A stretch of 39,692 bases of DNA from Methanotorris formicicus Mc-S-70 (GCF_000243455.1 NZ_AGJL01000013.1:1-39692), one strand, 5' to 3'. Shown: positions 29,496-39,600, numbered from the stretch's first letter. Numbers and translations: made by a program. Notes: generated by a model from the letters alone, not told the origin.

Positions 29496-30038
29496 AAACT
29501 TTTTAAATTCTTCAAATGCTCTCTTTCTGTGAGATATTTCACTTTTTTCTTCTGTTGTCATCTCTGCAAAAGTCCTATCTTCACCTTCTGGAATAAATAT
29601 GCTGTCATAGGCAAATCCATATCCTTTGCTTCTTATCTCATCTGAAACTCTTCCTTTAACAATCCCTTTAAATAATTTAACTCCATTCTCATCGCAATAT
29701 CCAATAACTGTCTTAAAGTAGGCATTTCTATTTTCTTTATCCTCCAACAACTTTAAAATGCCTTCATTTCCTATTGTCTCTTGAACATATTTTGAATAAG
29801 TTCCAGGGAAGTTATTCAATGCCTCAACAAAAAATCCACTATCCTCAACAATAACGGGCTTTTTTATTTTTTCATAGACATATTTTGCCCCAAATTCTGC
29901 AACCTCCTCTAAAGTCCCCTGAAGTTCTGGATAGGGCATTTTTATTTGCTCAATTTTTATATCCTCTAAATTCTTCAAAATAATATTTGCCTCTTTAACT
30001 TTATTTGGATTTCCAGTTGCGAAGTATATGGTTTTCAT
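29478..30038 (-). CDS. rdgB: XTP/dITP pyrophosphatase (non-canonical purine NTP hydrolase)
   Basis: The enzyme hydrolyses ITP, dITP and XTP to keep deaminated purines out of nucleic acids. The 186-residue protein shows [15 protein letters not shown] at the N-terminus, [19 protein letters not shown] with the catalytic acidic residues, [34 protein letters not shown] at the end, all signatures of the Ham1/RdgB family. GGTGAT precedes the ATG by 3 nt. Confidence 0.92.
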   Translation of the reverse strand: MKTIYFATGNPNKVKEANIILKNLEDIKIEQIKMPYPELQGTLEEVAEFGAKYVYEKIKKPVIVEDSGFFVEALNNFPGTYSKYVQETIGNEGILKLLEDKENRNAYFKTVIGYCDENGVKLFKGIVKGRVSDEIRSKGYGFAYDSIFIPEGEDRTFAEMTTEEKSEISHRKRAFEEFKKFLLDRI

Positions 30039-30296
30039 TGCATCACCAATTTTTTAATGGGTTTTATATTTTTTATTTTGATTTATAGTTATTTGCGAAT
30101 TTTACTAAATTTATTTATATGCTTCGAAATTCTTAAATGTTGTATTTGTCTTAAATTTTAAAATAAGTCGCAATCTTTCTTAAATTTATTGAAGTATTTT
30201 TCCAATATTTAACGCAAACAACCGATTTTATCCTTTTAATCTATGAATTTAAATAAATCAATAAAATGGCACATAAAATAAACATTAACATTTGAG
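30039..30296. other. AT-rich spacer between rdgB and the H/ACA RNA
   Basis: No ORF or structured RNA is visible. It presumably holds the rdgB promoter on the minus strand and the transcription end of the minus-strand RNA at 30298-30540, which is followed on that strand by T-rich sequence. Confidence 0.3.
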
Positions 30297-30540
30297 TTGT
30301 CCCCCGATATTAACACCCCTTATCATCCGCAGGCATTGCCCAGTCGAGGGGCTAACCCTATCGGGGGTTTAAAATGTGCAAACCCTTGCTGTATCGTGGT
30401 CATCTTCATTGGGAAATTCCCTCTTCCACGACGCGCCCGAAGGGTTTGCTTAAAACAGTTGTGCCCTCAATATCGAACCCGCTATCATCGCAACCGCTAT
30501 GGATATGCTCCATATGGGTCGGTTTTATTGAGGGTTATGT
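30297..30540 (-). ncRNA. Three-hairpin H/ACA guide RNA
   Basis: A GC-rich block in AT-rich DNA, the usual mark of a structured RNA in thermophiles. Read on the minus strand it has three long hairpins in tandem. Their basal stems are CCCTCAATA/TATTGAGGG (30464-30534), GCAAACCCTT/AAGGGTTTGC (30378-30449) and CCCCCGATA/TATCGGGGG (30301-30367). Each is followed at 0-1 nt by ACA (complement at 30460-30462, 30375-30377 and 30298-30300). Each has an internal loop on both sides, about 14-16 nt from the ACA, then an upper stem with GATGA on its 3' side (complement at 30485, 30400, 30323), as expected for an L7Ae kink-turn. These are the defining traits of archaeal H/ACA sRNAs that direct pseudouridylation by Cbf5. 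No RNase P or SRP signature is visible. Confidence 0.8.
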
Positions 30541-30558
30541 AATATATGGACATCGGGA

Positions 30559-30566
30559 TATATAAA
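30559..30566 (-). promoter_or_regulatory. TATA box of the H/ACA RNA
   Basis: On the minus strand TTTATATA lies about 25 nt upstream of 30537, exactly where the first basal stem of the RNA begins. This spacing is the archaeal norm and supports the minus strand as the transcribed one. Confidence 0.6.
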
Positions 30567-30641
30567 TGTTAGGAATGCTAAATTATTAAAATCAAAAATA
30601 ATAATTAGATTTATGCAAAGAAAAAATGAAAAGGTGATAGG

Positions 30642-31565
30642 ATGCTCTATGTTGTAGGACACAAAAACCCAGATACTGATAGTATTTGCTCAGCAATAGT
30701 TTTGGCACATTTCTTAGATGCATATCCAGCAAGACAAGGGAACCTTAATCCAGAGACAGAATTTGTATTGAGGAAATTTGGAGTAATGGAGCCAGAACTC
30801 ATTACATCTGCAGAGGGGAAGGAGATTGTATTAGTTGACCACTCAGAAAAATCCCAAAGTTTGGATGATTTAGAGAAGGGGAAATTGGTAGGGGTTATTG
30901 ACCACCACAAGATAGGAACAACAACATCAGAGCCAATCTTATACTACGCAAAACCAGTTGGAAGCACAGCAACAGTGATAGCAGAACTCTACTTCAAAAA
31001 TGCCATGGATTTAATTGGAGGAAAAAATAAAGAATTAACCCCAGATTTGGCAGGGCTTTTACTCTCTGCGATAATATCAGATACTGTATTGTTCAAATCA
31101 CCAACAACAACTGACTTAGATAAAGAAATGGCAAAAAAATTGGCAGAGATTGCAAATATAGAAGATATTGATGCATTCGGAATGGAAATTTTAAAGGCAA
31201 AGTCAGTAGTAGGAAAAATGAAACCAGAAGAGATAATAACAATGGACTACAAGGACTTTGAGTTCAATGGCAAGAAAGTTGGAATTGGGCAAGTTGAGGT
31301 TATTGATGTAAGTGAGGTTGAGGATAAGAAAGAGGAGATATACAAGTTGTTGGAGGAGAAGTTGAAGAATGAAGGGTATGATTTAATTTTATTTCTAATT
31401 ACCGACATCATGAAAGAGGGTAGTGAGGCATTGGTTGTGGGTAATAAGGAGGTATTTGAGAAGGCATTTAATGTTAAAGTTGAAGGAAATAGCGTGTTCT
31501 TAGAGGGAGTAATGTCAAGGAAGAAGCAGGTTGTTCCACCATTGGAGAAGGCATATAATGAGTAA
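30642..31565 (+). CDS. ppaC: Manganese-dependent inorganic pyrophosphatase
   Basis: Family II pyrophosphatase of the DHH superfamily, which drives biosynthetic reactions by hydrolysing PPi. Signatures are VVGHKNPDTDSICSAI (metal-binding His and Asp), VLVDHSEK, the DHH motif in VIDHHKIGTT, SAIISDTVLFKSPTTTD, and SRKKQVVPPLEKAY at the C-terminus with the substrate-binding SRKKQ. 307 residues is the normal length without CBS domains. GGTGATAGG precedes the ATG. Confidence 0.94.
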   Translation: MLYVVGHKNPDTDSICSAIVLAHFLDAYPARQGNLNPETEFVLRKFGVMEPELITSAEGKEIVLVDHSEKSQSLDDLEKGKLVGVIDHHKIGTTTSEPILYYAKPVGSTATVIAELYFKNAMDLIGGKNKELTPDLAGLLLSAIISDTVLFKSPTTTDLDKEMAKKLAEIANIEDIDAFGMEILKAKSVVGKMKPEEIITMDYKDFEFNGKKVGIGQVEVIDVSEVEDKKEEIYKLLEEKLKNEGYDLILFLITDIMKEGSEALVVGNKEVFEKAFNVKVEGNSVFLEGVMSRKKQVVPPLEKAYNE

Positions 31566-31604
31566 TATGCCTATTTCAATTAAAATTTTTAATTTGGGGA
31601 TATT

Positions 31605-31844
31605 ATGCACTATTCCATAATAAAACCAAAATGCAGAAAAGAAGAAATAACCATTGATAAGGGCTCATTAAAAACAAAAAGAAAGTTTGCATTTTTGTTA
31701 GAGGTTGGGGATAAACTTTTAAATAGTAGAGAGTTTTATGCAAATGATGATGTTGAGGTTGTAGTTGATTATTCTTTTAGCGATTCAAAAAGACCAAAGG
31801 AGAAAATAACTTTATACATTATTGAGGACTTAACAAAAGAATAG
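31605..31844 (+). CDS. Small hypothetical protein
   Basis: 79 residues, soluble, with alternating beta-like stretches (KRKFAFLLEVGDKLLNSREF, DDVEVVVDYSFSD, EKITLYIIEDLT). No Cys pair or known motif is visible. The ATG has a modest TTGGGGAT upstream. It ends 5 nt before the next small gene, so the two are probably translated from one message. I do not recognise the family. Confidence 0.6.
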   Translation: MHYSIIKPKCRKEEITIDKGSLKTKRKFAFLLEVGDKLLNSREFYANDDVEVVVDYSFSDSKRPKEKITLYIIEDLTKE

Positions 31845-31849
31845 GTGTT

Positions 31850-32131
31850 ATGATGATTGATTTGGAAGGAAAAGTTGCTGTAATCCATGCCATAGGTGGA
31901 GCAGTTGCAGGGTATTTGACCAACTACGTTTATACTGTAGGATTGGGCTCACTTAGTGGGATAGTTGCATTTATTTTTATGATTGTTGCCTTATTGATAA
32001 CTGGGCATATAACTGCTATATTATTTGGTAGAGAAAGTATGAACCAAAAACAATGGTTTGGGAGTGGAGTAGTCCCATTTTTCTTTGTTTGGGCTGTATT
32101 TTGGGTGTTGAAGTTTAATGGGGTAATTTAA
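31850..32131 (+). CDS. Small membrane protein, possibly the archaeal EMC6-like family
   Basis: 93 residues with three hydrophobic helices: [40 protein letters not shown] and [16 protein letters not shown]. The short three-helix plan with an acidic, short N-terminus resembles archaeal relatives of EMC6, a core subunit of the eukaryotic ER membrane protein complex. I cannot confirm this without a profile search. GGTGTT directly precedes two adjacent ATG codons (31850, 31853). It sits between a small soluble protein and hemL. Confidence 0.5.
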   Translation: MMIDLEGKVAVIHAIGGAVAGYLTNYVYTVGLGSLSGIVAFIFMIVALLITGHITAILFGRESMNQKQWFGSGVVPFFFVWAVFWVLKFNGVI

Positions 32132-32157
32132 ATATTTGTTTTGATTGGAGGGATATT

Positions 32158-33477
32158 ATGAATAGAGCAAAAATCAGAGATTTTTACAACTCTTCGCTAT
32201 GCTCCGAACTTGAAAAATCAAAGGCATTATTTGAAGAGGCACAAAAATATCTTGTTAAAGGAGTCAATAGCCCAGTGAGATACTTTAAGCCATTCCCATT
32301 CTTTGTTGAGAAGGCGAAAGATTGCTATTTGTTTGATGTTGATGGGAATAAATATATTGACTATTGCCTTGCTTATGGGCCGATGGTTTTGGGGCATGCA
32401 AATGAGGCAATAATAAATGCAGTTAAGGAACAACTTGAGTTGGGAACCGCCTACGGATGCCCAACAGAGAAAGAGATAATCTTAGCAAAAGAGGTTGTAG
32501 ATAGGATTCCTTGTGCTGAGATGGTTAGGTTTGTTAACTCAGGAACAGAGGCAACAATGTCAGCGATAAGATTGGCAAGAGGTGTCACTGGAAAAAAGAA
32601 GGTTATTAAATTTGATGGTGCTTACCATGGGGCACATGACTATGTTTTGGTTAAAAGTGGAAGTGGGGCATTAACTCATGGAACTCCAAACTCTCCAGGG
32701 ATTCCAGAGGAGACAACAAAAAACACAATCTTAGTGCCTTTCAATGATGAAGAGGCAATAGAAAAATCAATAAAAGAAAATAAGGATGAGATTGCATGTT
32801 TGATGGTTGAACCGGTTATGGGTAATGTTGGATGTATATTGCCAAAGGAAGGTTATTTGGAATTTTTGAGGGAAATAACTGAGGAAAATGGAATTTTATT
32901 GATATTTGATGAGGTAATAACGGGATTTAGGTTGGCAAGAGGTGGGGCTCAAGAGTATTTTGATGTAGTTCCAGATTTGGCAACACTTGGTAAGATATTG
33001 GGAGGGGGATTCCCAATTGGTGCAATTGTTGGTAAAAAGGAGATTATGGAGATGATGTCACCAAGTGGTCCGATATACCAAGCAGGAACATTCAATGGAA
33101 ACCCAATATCAATAACCGCTGGAATTGAGACACTCAAACAGTTAGATGATAGATTCTACAAAGAAACAACAAAGACTGCTGAAAAAGTTGCAAATTATTT
33201 GAGGGAGGTTAGTGAGAAATACAACATCCCAGCAAAAGTTTATAACATCGCTTCAATGTTCCAAATTTACTTCAATGATAAAGAAGTTTTAAATTATGAG
33301 ATAGCAAAGCAAAGTAATACAGATTTGTTTATGAAATACTTCTGGAACTTGTTGGAGAATGGTGTTTTTATTCCACCTTCACAGTTTGAGTGTTGCTTTA
33401 CATCAATAAAGCATGATGATGAGGTTATAGAGAAAACAATAAATGCAATTGAAGAGGCATTTAAGAATTTAGAATAA
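32158..33477 (+). CDS. hemL: Glutamate-1-semialdehyde 2,1-aminomutase
   Basis: PLP enzyme that makes 5-aminolevulinate, the entry to tetrapyrroles, here including the coenzyme F430, corrinoid and sirohaem routes. Motifs are [62 protein letters not shown] and [17 protein letters not shown] with the PLP lysine. The start has GGAGG at ideal spacing. The N-terminus [20 protein letters not shown] is about 17 residues longer than I expect before [12 protein letters not shown]. That extra part is encoded by an imperfect palindrome (32179-32219), perhaps a further inserted element. Confidence 0.92.
   Translation: MNRAKIRDFYNSSLCSELEKSKALFEEAQKYLVKGVNSPVRYFKPFPFFVEKAKDCYLFDVDGNKYIDYCLAYGPMVLGHANEAIINAVKEQLELGTAYGCPTEKEIILAKEVVDRIPCAEMVRFVNSGTEATMSAIRLARGVTGKKKVIKFDGAYHGAHDYVLVKSGSGALTHGTPNSPGIPEETTKNTILVPFNDEEAIEKSIKENKDEIACLMVEPVMGNVGCILPKEGYLEFLREITEENGILLIFDEVITGFRLARGGAQEYFDVVPDLATLGKILGGGFPIGAIVGKKEIMEMMSPSGPIYQAGTFNGNPISITAGIETLKQLDDRFYKETTKTAEKVANYLREVSEKYNIPAKVYNIASMFQIYFNDKEVLNYEIAKQSNTDLFMKYFWNLLENGVFIPPSQFECCFTSIKHDDEVIEKTINAIEEAFKNLE
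32179..32219 (+). repeat. Imperfect palindrome in the hemL N-terminal codons
   Basis: GATTTTTACAA (32179-32189) pairs with TTGAAAAATC (32210-32219) with one bulged base, around a 20-nt loop that contains TTCG and CGAA. It encodes the unusual N-terminal stretch of HemL. It does not show the two-hairpin plan of the other elements, so the relation is doubtful. Confidence 0.4.
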
Positions 33478-33500
33478 TTATTTAATTTTTGGGGATTTTG

Positions 33501-34277
33501 ATGGATGAATCAGAAAAGAGGAGGATAATTGAAGAATTTATAAACATTTTGGAAATGCTTAGACCTTATGCGGCGGAGGGGAGTGATGAAAAAACTAACA
33601 TAATCTTAACTTTAAAATTTTTAGAGAGTGGGAAGGTTTTAGATGAGGACTTATTGCCAATTGCAAACAAAATTTTAGAAATTGCGAAGAGAATTGGAAG
33701 TTATGAAATGAAGAGGGAGATTGAGTTATTTTTAGTTGGAGAAAAACCAGAAAGATTAACTAAATCTCAAAAAAGAAAAATAAAGGAACTAATAGAAACA
33801 CTGGAATTTTTAAAGCAGTATATTGAAAAAAAGCCTTATAAATCAATGGAGGATAGGGATGCATTAAATCTCATAAACCTAAAAATTTTGAGGTTGGATG
33901 AAGAGATAATGATGGATTTTGATAGCGAAGTTAGGAGCATATCAAAAATTGCTTTGAAAGTTGGTAGTTATGAGATAAAGAATGAAATTGAATTAAAACT
34001 AAAAGGAAGAAAAAGGAGGAAACTCTCAGAAAAACAGATAAATAAAATAAACAAATTAATTGAGATGTTGGAGTTAATTAAGGAATTTATTGAAAGGAAG
34101 GGGTTTAAATCATCTTTTGATTATGAGGCATTGTTTTTGATAAATTTAAAAATCCATAGGATTGATGAGAGGATTTTGATGAATTTTGAGGAAGAGTTTG
34201 ATTCAATTTTAAAAATGGCTAGGAAAGTTGGTAATTATGAGCTAAGAAAGAGGATTGAGAAGATTCTAAACAAATAA
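33501..34277 (+). CDS. Three-repeat helical protein of unknown function
   Basis: About 258 residues made of three repeats of roughly 80. Repeats 2 and 3 are clear: KIKELIETLEFLKQYIEKK / KINKLIEMLELIKEFIERK, then ALNLINLKILRLDEEIMMDF / ALFLINLKIHRIDERILMNF, then KIALKVGSYEIKNEIELKL / KMARKVGNYELRKRIEKIL. Repeat 1 is more divergent, ending EIAKRIGSYEMKREIELFL. All are predicted alpha-helical, with no catalytic motif. The start is the ATG at 33501; the TTG at 33489 has no ribosome binding site. It ends 12 nt before the BREX-like locus, on the same strand, and could be co-transcribed with it or with hemL. Confidence 0.55.
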   Translation: MDESEKRRIIEEFINILEMLRPYAAEGSDEKTNIILTLKFLESGKVLDEDLLPIANKILEIAKRIGSYEMKREIELFLVGEKPERLTKSQKRKIKELIETLEFLKQYIEKKPYKSMEDRDALNLINLKILRLDEEIMMDFDSEVRSISKIALKVGSYEIKNEIELKLKGRKRRKLSEKQINKINKLIEMLELIKEFIERKGFKSSFDYEALFLINLKIHRIDERILMNFEEEFDSILKMARKVGNYELRKRIEKILNK

Positions 34278-34289
34278 TGGGGGATACTT

Positions 34290-36143
34290 ATGTACAAAGT
34301 AGGATGGGATATAGAAAATAATGGAGTAATATTGTCTGATAAACTATCTGACGAAGAAATGATAAACAACCCACCAAGGCCTGTTTTTTATGAGGAATTA
34401 GACTTATTTGGATTTAATAAATATTGGAAATATCCAAAATCAGAAAATCCTATACTTTGGGCTTCTGGGAGGAAATACTATTATGAGGGTGAATTAGTGG
34501 CAGAAATAATTGGAGGAAATCTCTTTGATGAGCCAGAAATAAAAATCTATAAAAAAGACTTAATGCTGGAGCCAGTTGATATCGGGAGAATTATTAAGAA
34601 AAACTCTAAACCATTATTTGATATTGAAAATGAGGCAGTTGATTTTATTAGATATACATATAAAACAAAAAAAAATGACATTGATTGTTTTGCAGTAGCG
34701 TATAGTAGCGGAAAAGATTCTCAGGTAGTATTAGATCTGGTTAGTAAAGCACTACCTCCAAGTGAATATGTAGTTATATTTACAGATACTAAGATGGAAT
34801 TACCTCCTACTTATGAAATAATTTACGAAACTAAAAGATTATACGAAGAGAAATATGAAAGTTTTCAATTTTATATTGTTGATGACATTGATAAGGATGC
34901 TTCATCATTGTGGAGATGGTTTGGACCGCCAAGTAGATTTTTAAGATGGTGTTCATCAGTTTTTAAAACTGCCCCATTTATTAGAAAAATAAGAGAAATT
35001 ACCAAAAAAAGTTCTCCAAAGATATTAACATTTACTGGAGTTAGAGCAGAAGAAAGTGTTAATAGGAGTAAGCATGAGAGAATTAGTAATGTAAAGCATT
35101 TCCAAACTAATGCAGAAGTTATAAATCAGTGGAATACAACAGAAGTGTTCTTATATTTATTTTCAAAAAATTTACCAATAAATAAGCTTTATAGATATGG
35201 TTTAACAAGAGTTGGTTGTTGTATATGTCCATTTTCATCCCCATGGTCAGAATATTTACTAAAGAAAATATATCCTGAAATTGTGAATGAATATCTAAAA
35301 GTATTAAAGGAACATGCAAAGTTGTTGGGATTGAGGGGTAAAGGAATAACAAAATATATTAAAGAAGGGCAGTGGAAAAAAAGAGCTGGGGGAGAGGGTG
35401 TAGAGTGTAATGGTGTAAGAGCAGATTTTATTGAAAAAGATGATGATTTAATAGCAGTAATGACTAACCCGAGAAGTAACTTTTTAGAATGGGTAAAAAT
35501 TGTGGGGAATATAATATATAAATATAAAGATGATAATATAATTGGAGAAATAAAAGTTGGAAGTAGTTCTATACATTTTATAATGAGAAATAATTATAAC
35601 AAACAGATAGTTAAATTGAAAAATATATATGGAAATGTAAGTATAATAAGTAAAATAAAAAAAGCAATTTACAAATCTACATACTGTATTCATTGTGGGG
35701 CATGTGAGGTAGAATGTCCTACGGGGGCATTAGTTACTATCCCAAAAGTAAGCATAAACGAAAATCTATGCAACCATTGTGGAAACTGTATAAATTTCAT
35801 AGATAAAGGTTGTCTAATGACTAAATCTTTATGGATAAGAAAAGGTGAAAATATGAAAAAACTTTCGGGATTTGGAAAATATCTAACTTTCGGTATGAGG
35901 GGACACTGGCTAAGGGATTACTTAAATAAATTAGATGAATGGCATAGCAATAATAACTTAGGGAATAAGCAAGTAGATGCAATGATTGCATGGTTGAGGG
36001 ATAGTGAATTAGTGGATAACTCAAAATCAAAGAAAGCTACGGAATTATCCAAAAAACTATCAAAAATAATAAATACTAACGAAAAAATTGCATGGGAAAT
36101 TATATGGACAAATTTGTTCTATAATTCGTCTGTTGTTAATTGA
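34290..36143 (+). CDS. brxP: BrxP-like PAPS-reductase-fold protein of a type 4 BREX locus, ended by an in-frame TGA
   Basis: 617 residues. After an N-terminal region of about 120 residues comes the PP-loop domain with FAVAYSSGKDSQVVLDLV, ILTFTGVRAEESVNRS, and the Cys cluster VGCCICPFSSPW. A ferredoxin-like part follows with YCIHCGACEVECPTGA and LCNHCGNCINFIDKGC, room for two 4Fe-4S clusters. Then SGFGKYLTFGMRGHWLRDY starts a DUF4007-like region. Similar proteins define type 4 BREX phage defence; their chemistry is not settled. The frame stops at TGA (36141-36143) but continues open to 36629. GGGGAT precedes the ATG. Confidence 0.7.
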   Translation: MYKVGWDIENNGVILSDKLSDEEMINNPPRPVFYEELDLFGFNKYWKYPKSENPILWASGRKYYYEGELVAEIIGGNLFDEPEIKIYKKDLMLEPVDIGRIIKKNSKPLFDIENEAVDFIRYTYKTKKNDIDCFAVAYSSGKDSQVVLDLVSKALPPSEYVVIFTDTKMELPPTYEIIYETKRLYEEKYESFQFYIVDDIDKDASSLWRWFGPPSRFLRWCSSVFKTAPFIRKIREITKKSSPKILTFTGVRAEESVNRSKHERISNVKHFQTNAEVINQWNTTEVFLYLFSKNLPINKLYRYGLTRVGCCICPFSSPWSEYLLKKIYPEIVNEYLKVLKEHAKLLGLRGKGITKYIKEGQWKKRAGGEGVECNGVRADFIEKDDDLIAVMTNPRSNFLEWVKIVGNIIYKYKDDNIIGEIKVGSSSIHFIMRNNYNKQIVKLKNIYGNVSIISKIKKAIYKSTYCIHCGACEVECPTGALVTIPKVSINENLCNHCGNCINFIDKGCLMTKSLWIRKGENMKKLSGFGKYLTFGMRGHWLRDYLNKLDEWHSNNNLGNKQVDAMIAWLRDSELVDNSKSKKATELSKKLSKIINTNEKIAWEIIWTNLFYNSSVVN

Positions 36144-36629
36144 TATGTGTTAAATGTTCCTCATGGAAAGACATATACCACTAACGAACTAAAAGACATG
36201 GTTGCAAATTCTTTTGATAATTTATCAGAAAGAACAATTTCAAGTGGAATTACTTCATTGGTAAATATGTTCGAAACTACACCATTAGGAAAGGAACTAA
36301 AAGTTGGTGTAGTTGAAAAAAAAGGTAATAAAAGACATGTCTCTAAGATTGGAACTAACGAAATTCACCCATTAGTTATTGGATACATTTTGTATAAAAT
36401 AGGGGAAGAAAGAAATATCACAGAATTTACAGTATCGCAACTATACGAAGAGGACTGGGGTAGTCCATACAATTTATTTGGGGTTTCAAGAGAGAGATTA
36501 GAAAATACATTAAGATATTTACAAGAAAAAGATTTGATTAGTGTTGATTTAGTTGCTGGGTTGGATAATATTAGATTGAAAGATTATATTAAATCTATTG
36601 ATATCGTAGATATGATTGTGAGGGGGTGA
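36144..36629 (+). pseudogene. C-terminal part of brxP after the TGA (DUF4007-like)
   Basis: The frame is the same as the preceding gene: AWEIIWTNLFYNSSVVN, TGA, then YVLNVPHGKTYTTNELKDMV, followed by a helix-rich part (LSERTISSGITSLVNMFETT). The segment looks like the rest of a DUF4007-like domain, and a tryptophan (TGG) at the stop would read naturally. It could still start as a separate protein at the GTG at 36147, but no ribosome binding site precedes it. It ends in GTGA overlapping the next start region. Confidence 0.6.
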
Positions 36630-36634
36630 GGGGT

Positions 36635-39600
36635 GTGGCATTAAAATATAAGGATATTATTGGATTGTATGAGTCGTTTTCTCCTGTTTATGATTTAGAA
36701 AAAGAAGGAAGAGATGAATGGAAAAGATTTATTCCAAATTCAAAGTTTTATATGGTTTTAAAAGAAGTCTTAAACAGCATAGAGTCATCTGAAAGAAAAG
36801 ATAGGAAATCATTTCTTATTCAAGGGACTTATGGAACTGGAAAAACACACATGACAAGTGTTATTAAACATTTATTGTGGGATGAAGATATTAATGATTT
36901 TTTGGAAAGAATAGAAAATGTTCATTTAAGAGAAAGATTAAGGAATTTTAGAAAAAATAATAAGGCATTTCCAGTAATTATCAAAGGTTTATCGAATATA
37001 ACAGATAGTAGGTCATTTACAATTGTTTTACAAAAACATATAAAAGAAGCTCTAAAAAAAGAGGGTATTGAAATAACAACAAAAAGTGATTTTGAAGTTA
37101 TGTTGTATCATTTAAAAGAAAATCCTGCTAATATAGATTTTGATTCATGGATTAAAGAGAATAAAGAATTGAAGATAAGAATAGGGAATAAAGAAAGATT
37201 AATAAAGAAATTGGAAGAAAATGATGTAGAAATATTAAGAATATTGGAAAATGCATGGATAGAAAAAGGATTAAATCCTCCTGCATTTAAAAATATAAGA
37301 GAGTGGCTTATAGAAGTAAGTGAAGAACTGAAAAATAAGGGTATTAGTTATTTAATAATATATTGGGATGAATTTACAAATGTTTTGGAAAAGGGTTTGG
37401 ATGCATTAACAGAAGTTCAAAGTATTGCAGAACTTTCAAAAGATTATAATATTTTCTTACTCGTTGTAAGCCATAGAACATCATTAACATCAAGTAAATT
37501 GAGTGAAGATGACATCAAAAAAATTAAGGATAGATTTATTGAACTTCACTATGAAATGGAACCAATAACCACTTATCATATATTAGAGTCAGCGATTAGA
37601 AAAATTGATAAAAATAAGCGAGAACAGTTGAAAAATGAAAAAATCACTGATGGTGTCAGAAAATTAATTAAAAAGATAGCTGGTGAAAATCAAGAAATTA
37701 AAAAAATTATTGAGAATTTATTCCCAATTCATCCATATTCTTCATATCTTTCAACATATATTGCAAGAACTTTAGGGTCTGCAAACAGAAGTGTATTTCA
37801 GTTTTTGTATGATGATAATCATGGTTTTAAGAAATTTATAATGGAAAATCCAACAGAAAATGGAGGATATTTCTTAACAAGTGATTATTTATGGGATTAC
37901 TTTAAAGATATATTTGAAAATGAGTACTATGAAAAATTTGGACAAATATTAGAAAAATATAAACTTCATAATGAAAAATTAAAAAATAAATGTTCTGAAT
38001 ATGAAGCAATATTTAAAGCCATATTATTATTGAATGTTTTATATAGCACTATTAGAATTGATGAAATAGAAGAAAATTCATTATTGCTGCCAAATATTAA
38101 GAATATAAAAAACATGTTTATTGGAACAGAATATTATGAAGATGTTGAAAAAGTTTTGAATTATTTAGACGAAATGGGTATTATCCAAAGAAGCCCAAAT
38201 GATGAATATATTATATCTACATCGTCATTACCTTTGAAAGAAGTTGAAGGAGAAAAAAAAGAATTAAAAGAACGTTATAAGTCAGTTGTGGATATATTAT
38301 CACCAGATGATAAGGATAAACTAAGGAGATTATTTGATAATGTTCTAAGAGAAACTGAAATTGAAATATTTGGTTCAGATATTAGCAAACAAGTATTGAT
38401 AAATAGATTATCTAAGGTATTTAAAAAAGATTATACTTTGCATATAGCTTTTTTTGTAGCTAAAAATGAAGAAGAAATAACATATATCAAAAATCTTATC
38501 AAAGAAATTTGGGAGAATAGTGAATTTAAAGACATAATATATATTGTTTCTGAAGCAGAGTTGTCAGAAAAAAACTTTAACGATTGGATTGAATATAAAG
38601 CAAGAGCTGAAGTTGCTAAAAATCATAGTTTTAAAGAAGATGAAGCTAGATATGAAGAATATGCTAAGAAAATTATTGATAACTGGATATCTAAGATAAG
38701 AAGTGGTTATATTCACTGGTTTTTAGAACCTTCTGATAATAAGGAAGAGGCTTCACAAATATCTAGTCGAATAAATGAACTATCAAAAGAAATATTTTGG
38801 TGTGGTTTGGAGAATATTGAATGGATTACTAGAAATGAGAACCTTTGGAGGCGTTCATCTAACAAAGTTATTGAACACATACTGTTTGCAGATAATAGAG
38901 ATGACTTTGAAGAAAGATTAAAAGGAGAGCATAAGCTACTAAAATATATTCTAAAAGATGAATATGGGAACTGGATAGTAGGTCTAGACTTAAAATTACT
39001 GGACTATGTTAATGATGAACATCCTGTTGTCAAAATTTGTGAGGAAGTTGAGAAAACCCTTAATATGGAAAAAGAAAAAAGTTCTATTATACATTTAGGA
39101 GATACTCTAAGATTCTTACGTAAAAAACCTTATGGATTATATAAGAATACTGTAAGTATGGTAATTATGGCATATATAATGAGGTATTATATAGGTAGGT
39201 TATATGAAGTGGGTAGTGGGAAATCTATAGAGAAACATAAGATGAAAGATAAAGTTATAAGTTTATTTAAATATTGGGAAAGTGGTAAAGATAGAGATAA
39301 ATTAAAAGTTAGATTTGGAACTGAAGAAGAAGAAAAGTTAATTGAAACATTACAAGATGTTTTCAATATATCTGATGCAGAAAGTTTGAATGATATAAAA
39401 TGGAAAATCAGGGAAAAAATAGATGAAATAGGGTACCCATATGGAGTATTAAAGAAATTATAGATAAAGGAAATATTAAAAATGCTATTGATAAGATTTG
39501 TGAGTTCATAAACATAAGTGATGATGTAGAAATAAGCCATAGTGATATTGTTGAGATGCATGGTGCTATTAATCTTTATAAGATAGACTTAAAATCATTA

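Noticed and set aside
30297-30540. RNase P RNA or SRP RNA
   Set aside because: The conserved RNase P core strings and the SRP domain IV loop are absent on both strands, while three ACA-terminated hairpins explain the block.
30297-30565. ORFs of 81 and 63 codons across the GC-rich block
   Set aside because: They overlap the strongly structured H/ACA RNA, have no ribosome binding site and lack family-like sequence; they are chance frames in an RNA gene.
36141-36143. Selenocysteine at the brxP TGA
   Set aside because: No SECIS-like hairpin is visible downstream, and the surrounding sequence suggests a Trp codon changed to a stop.
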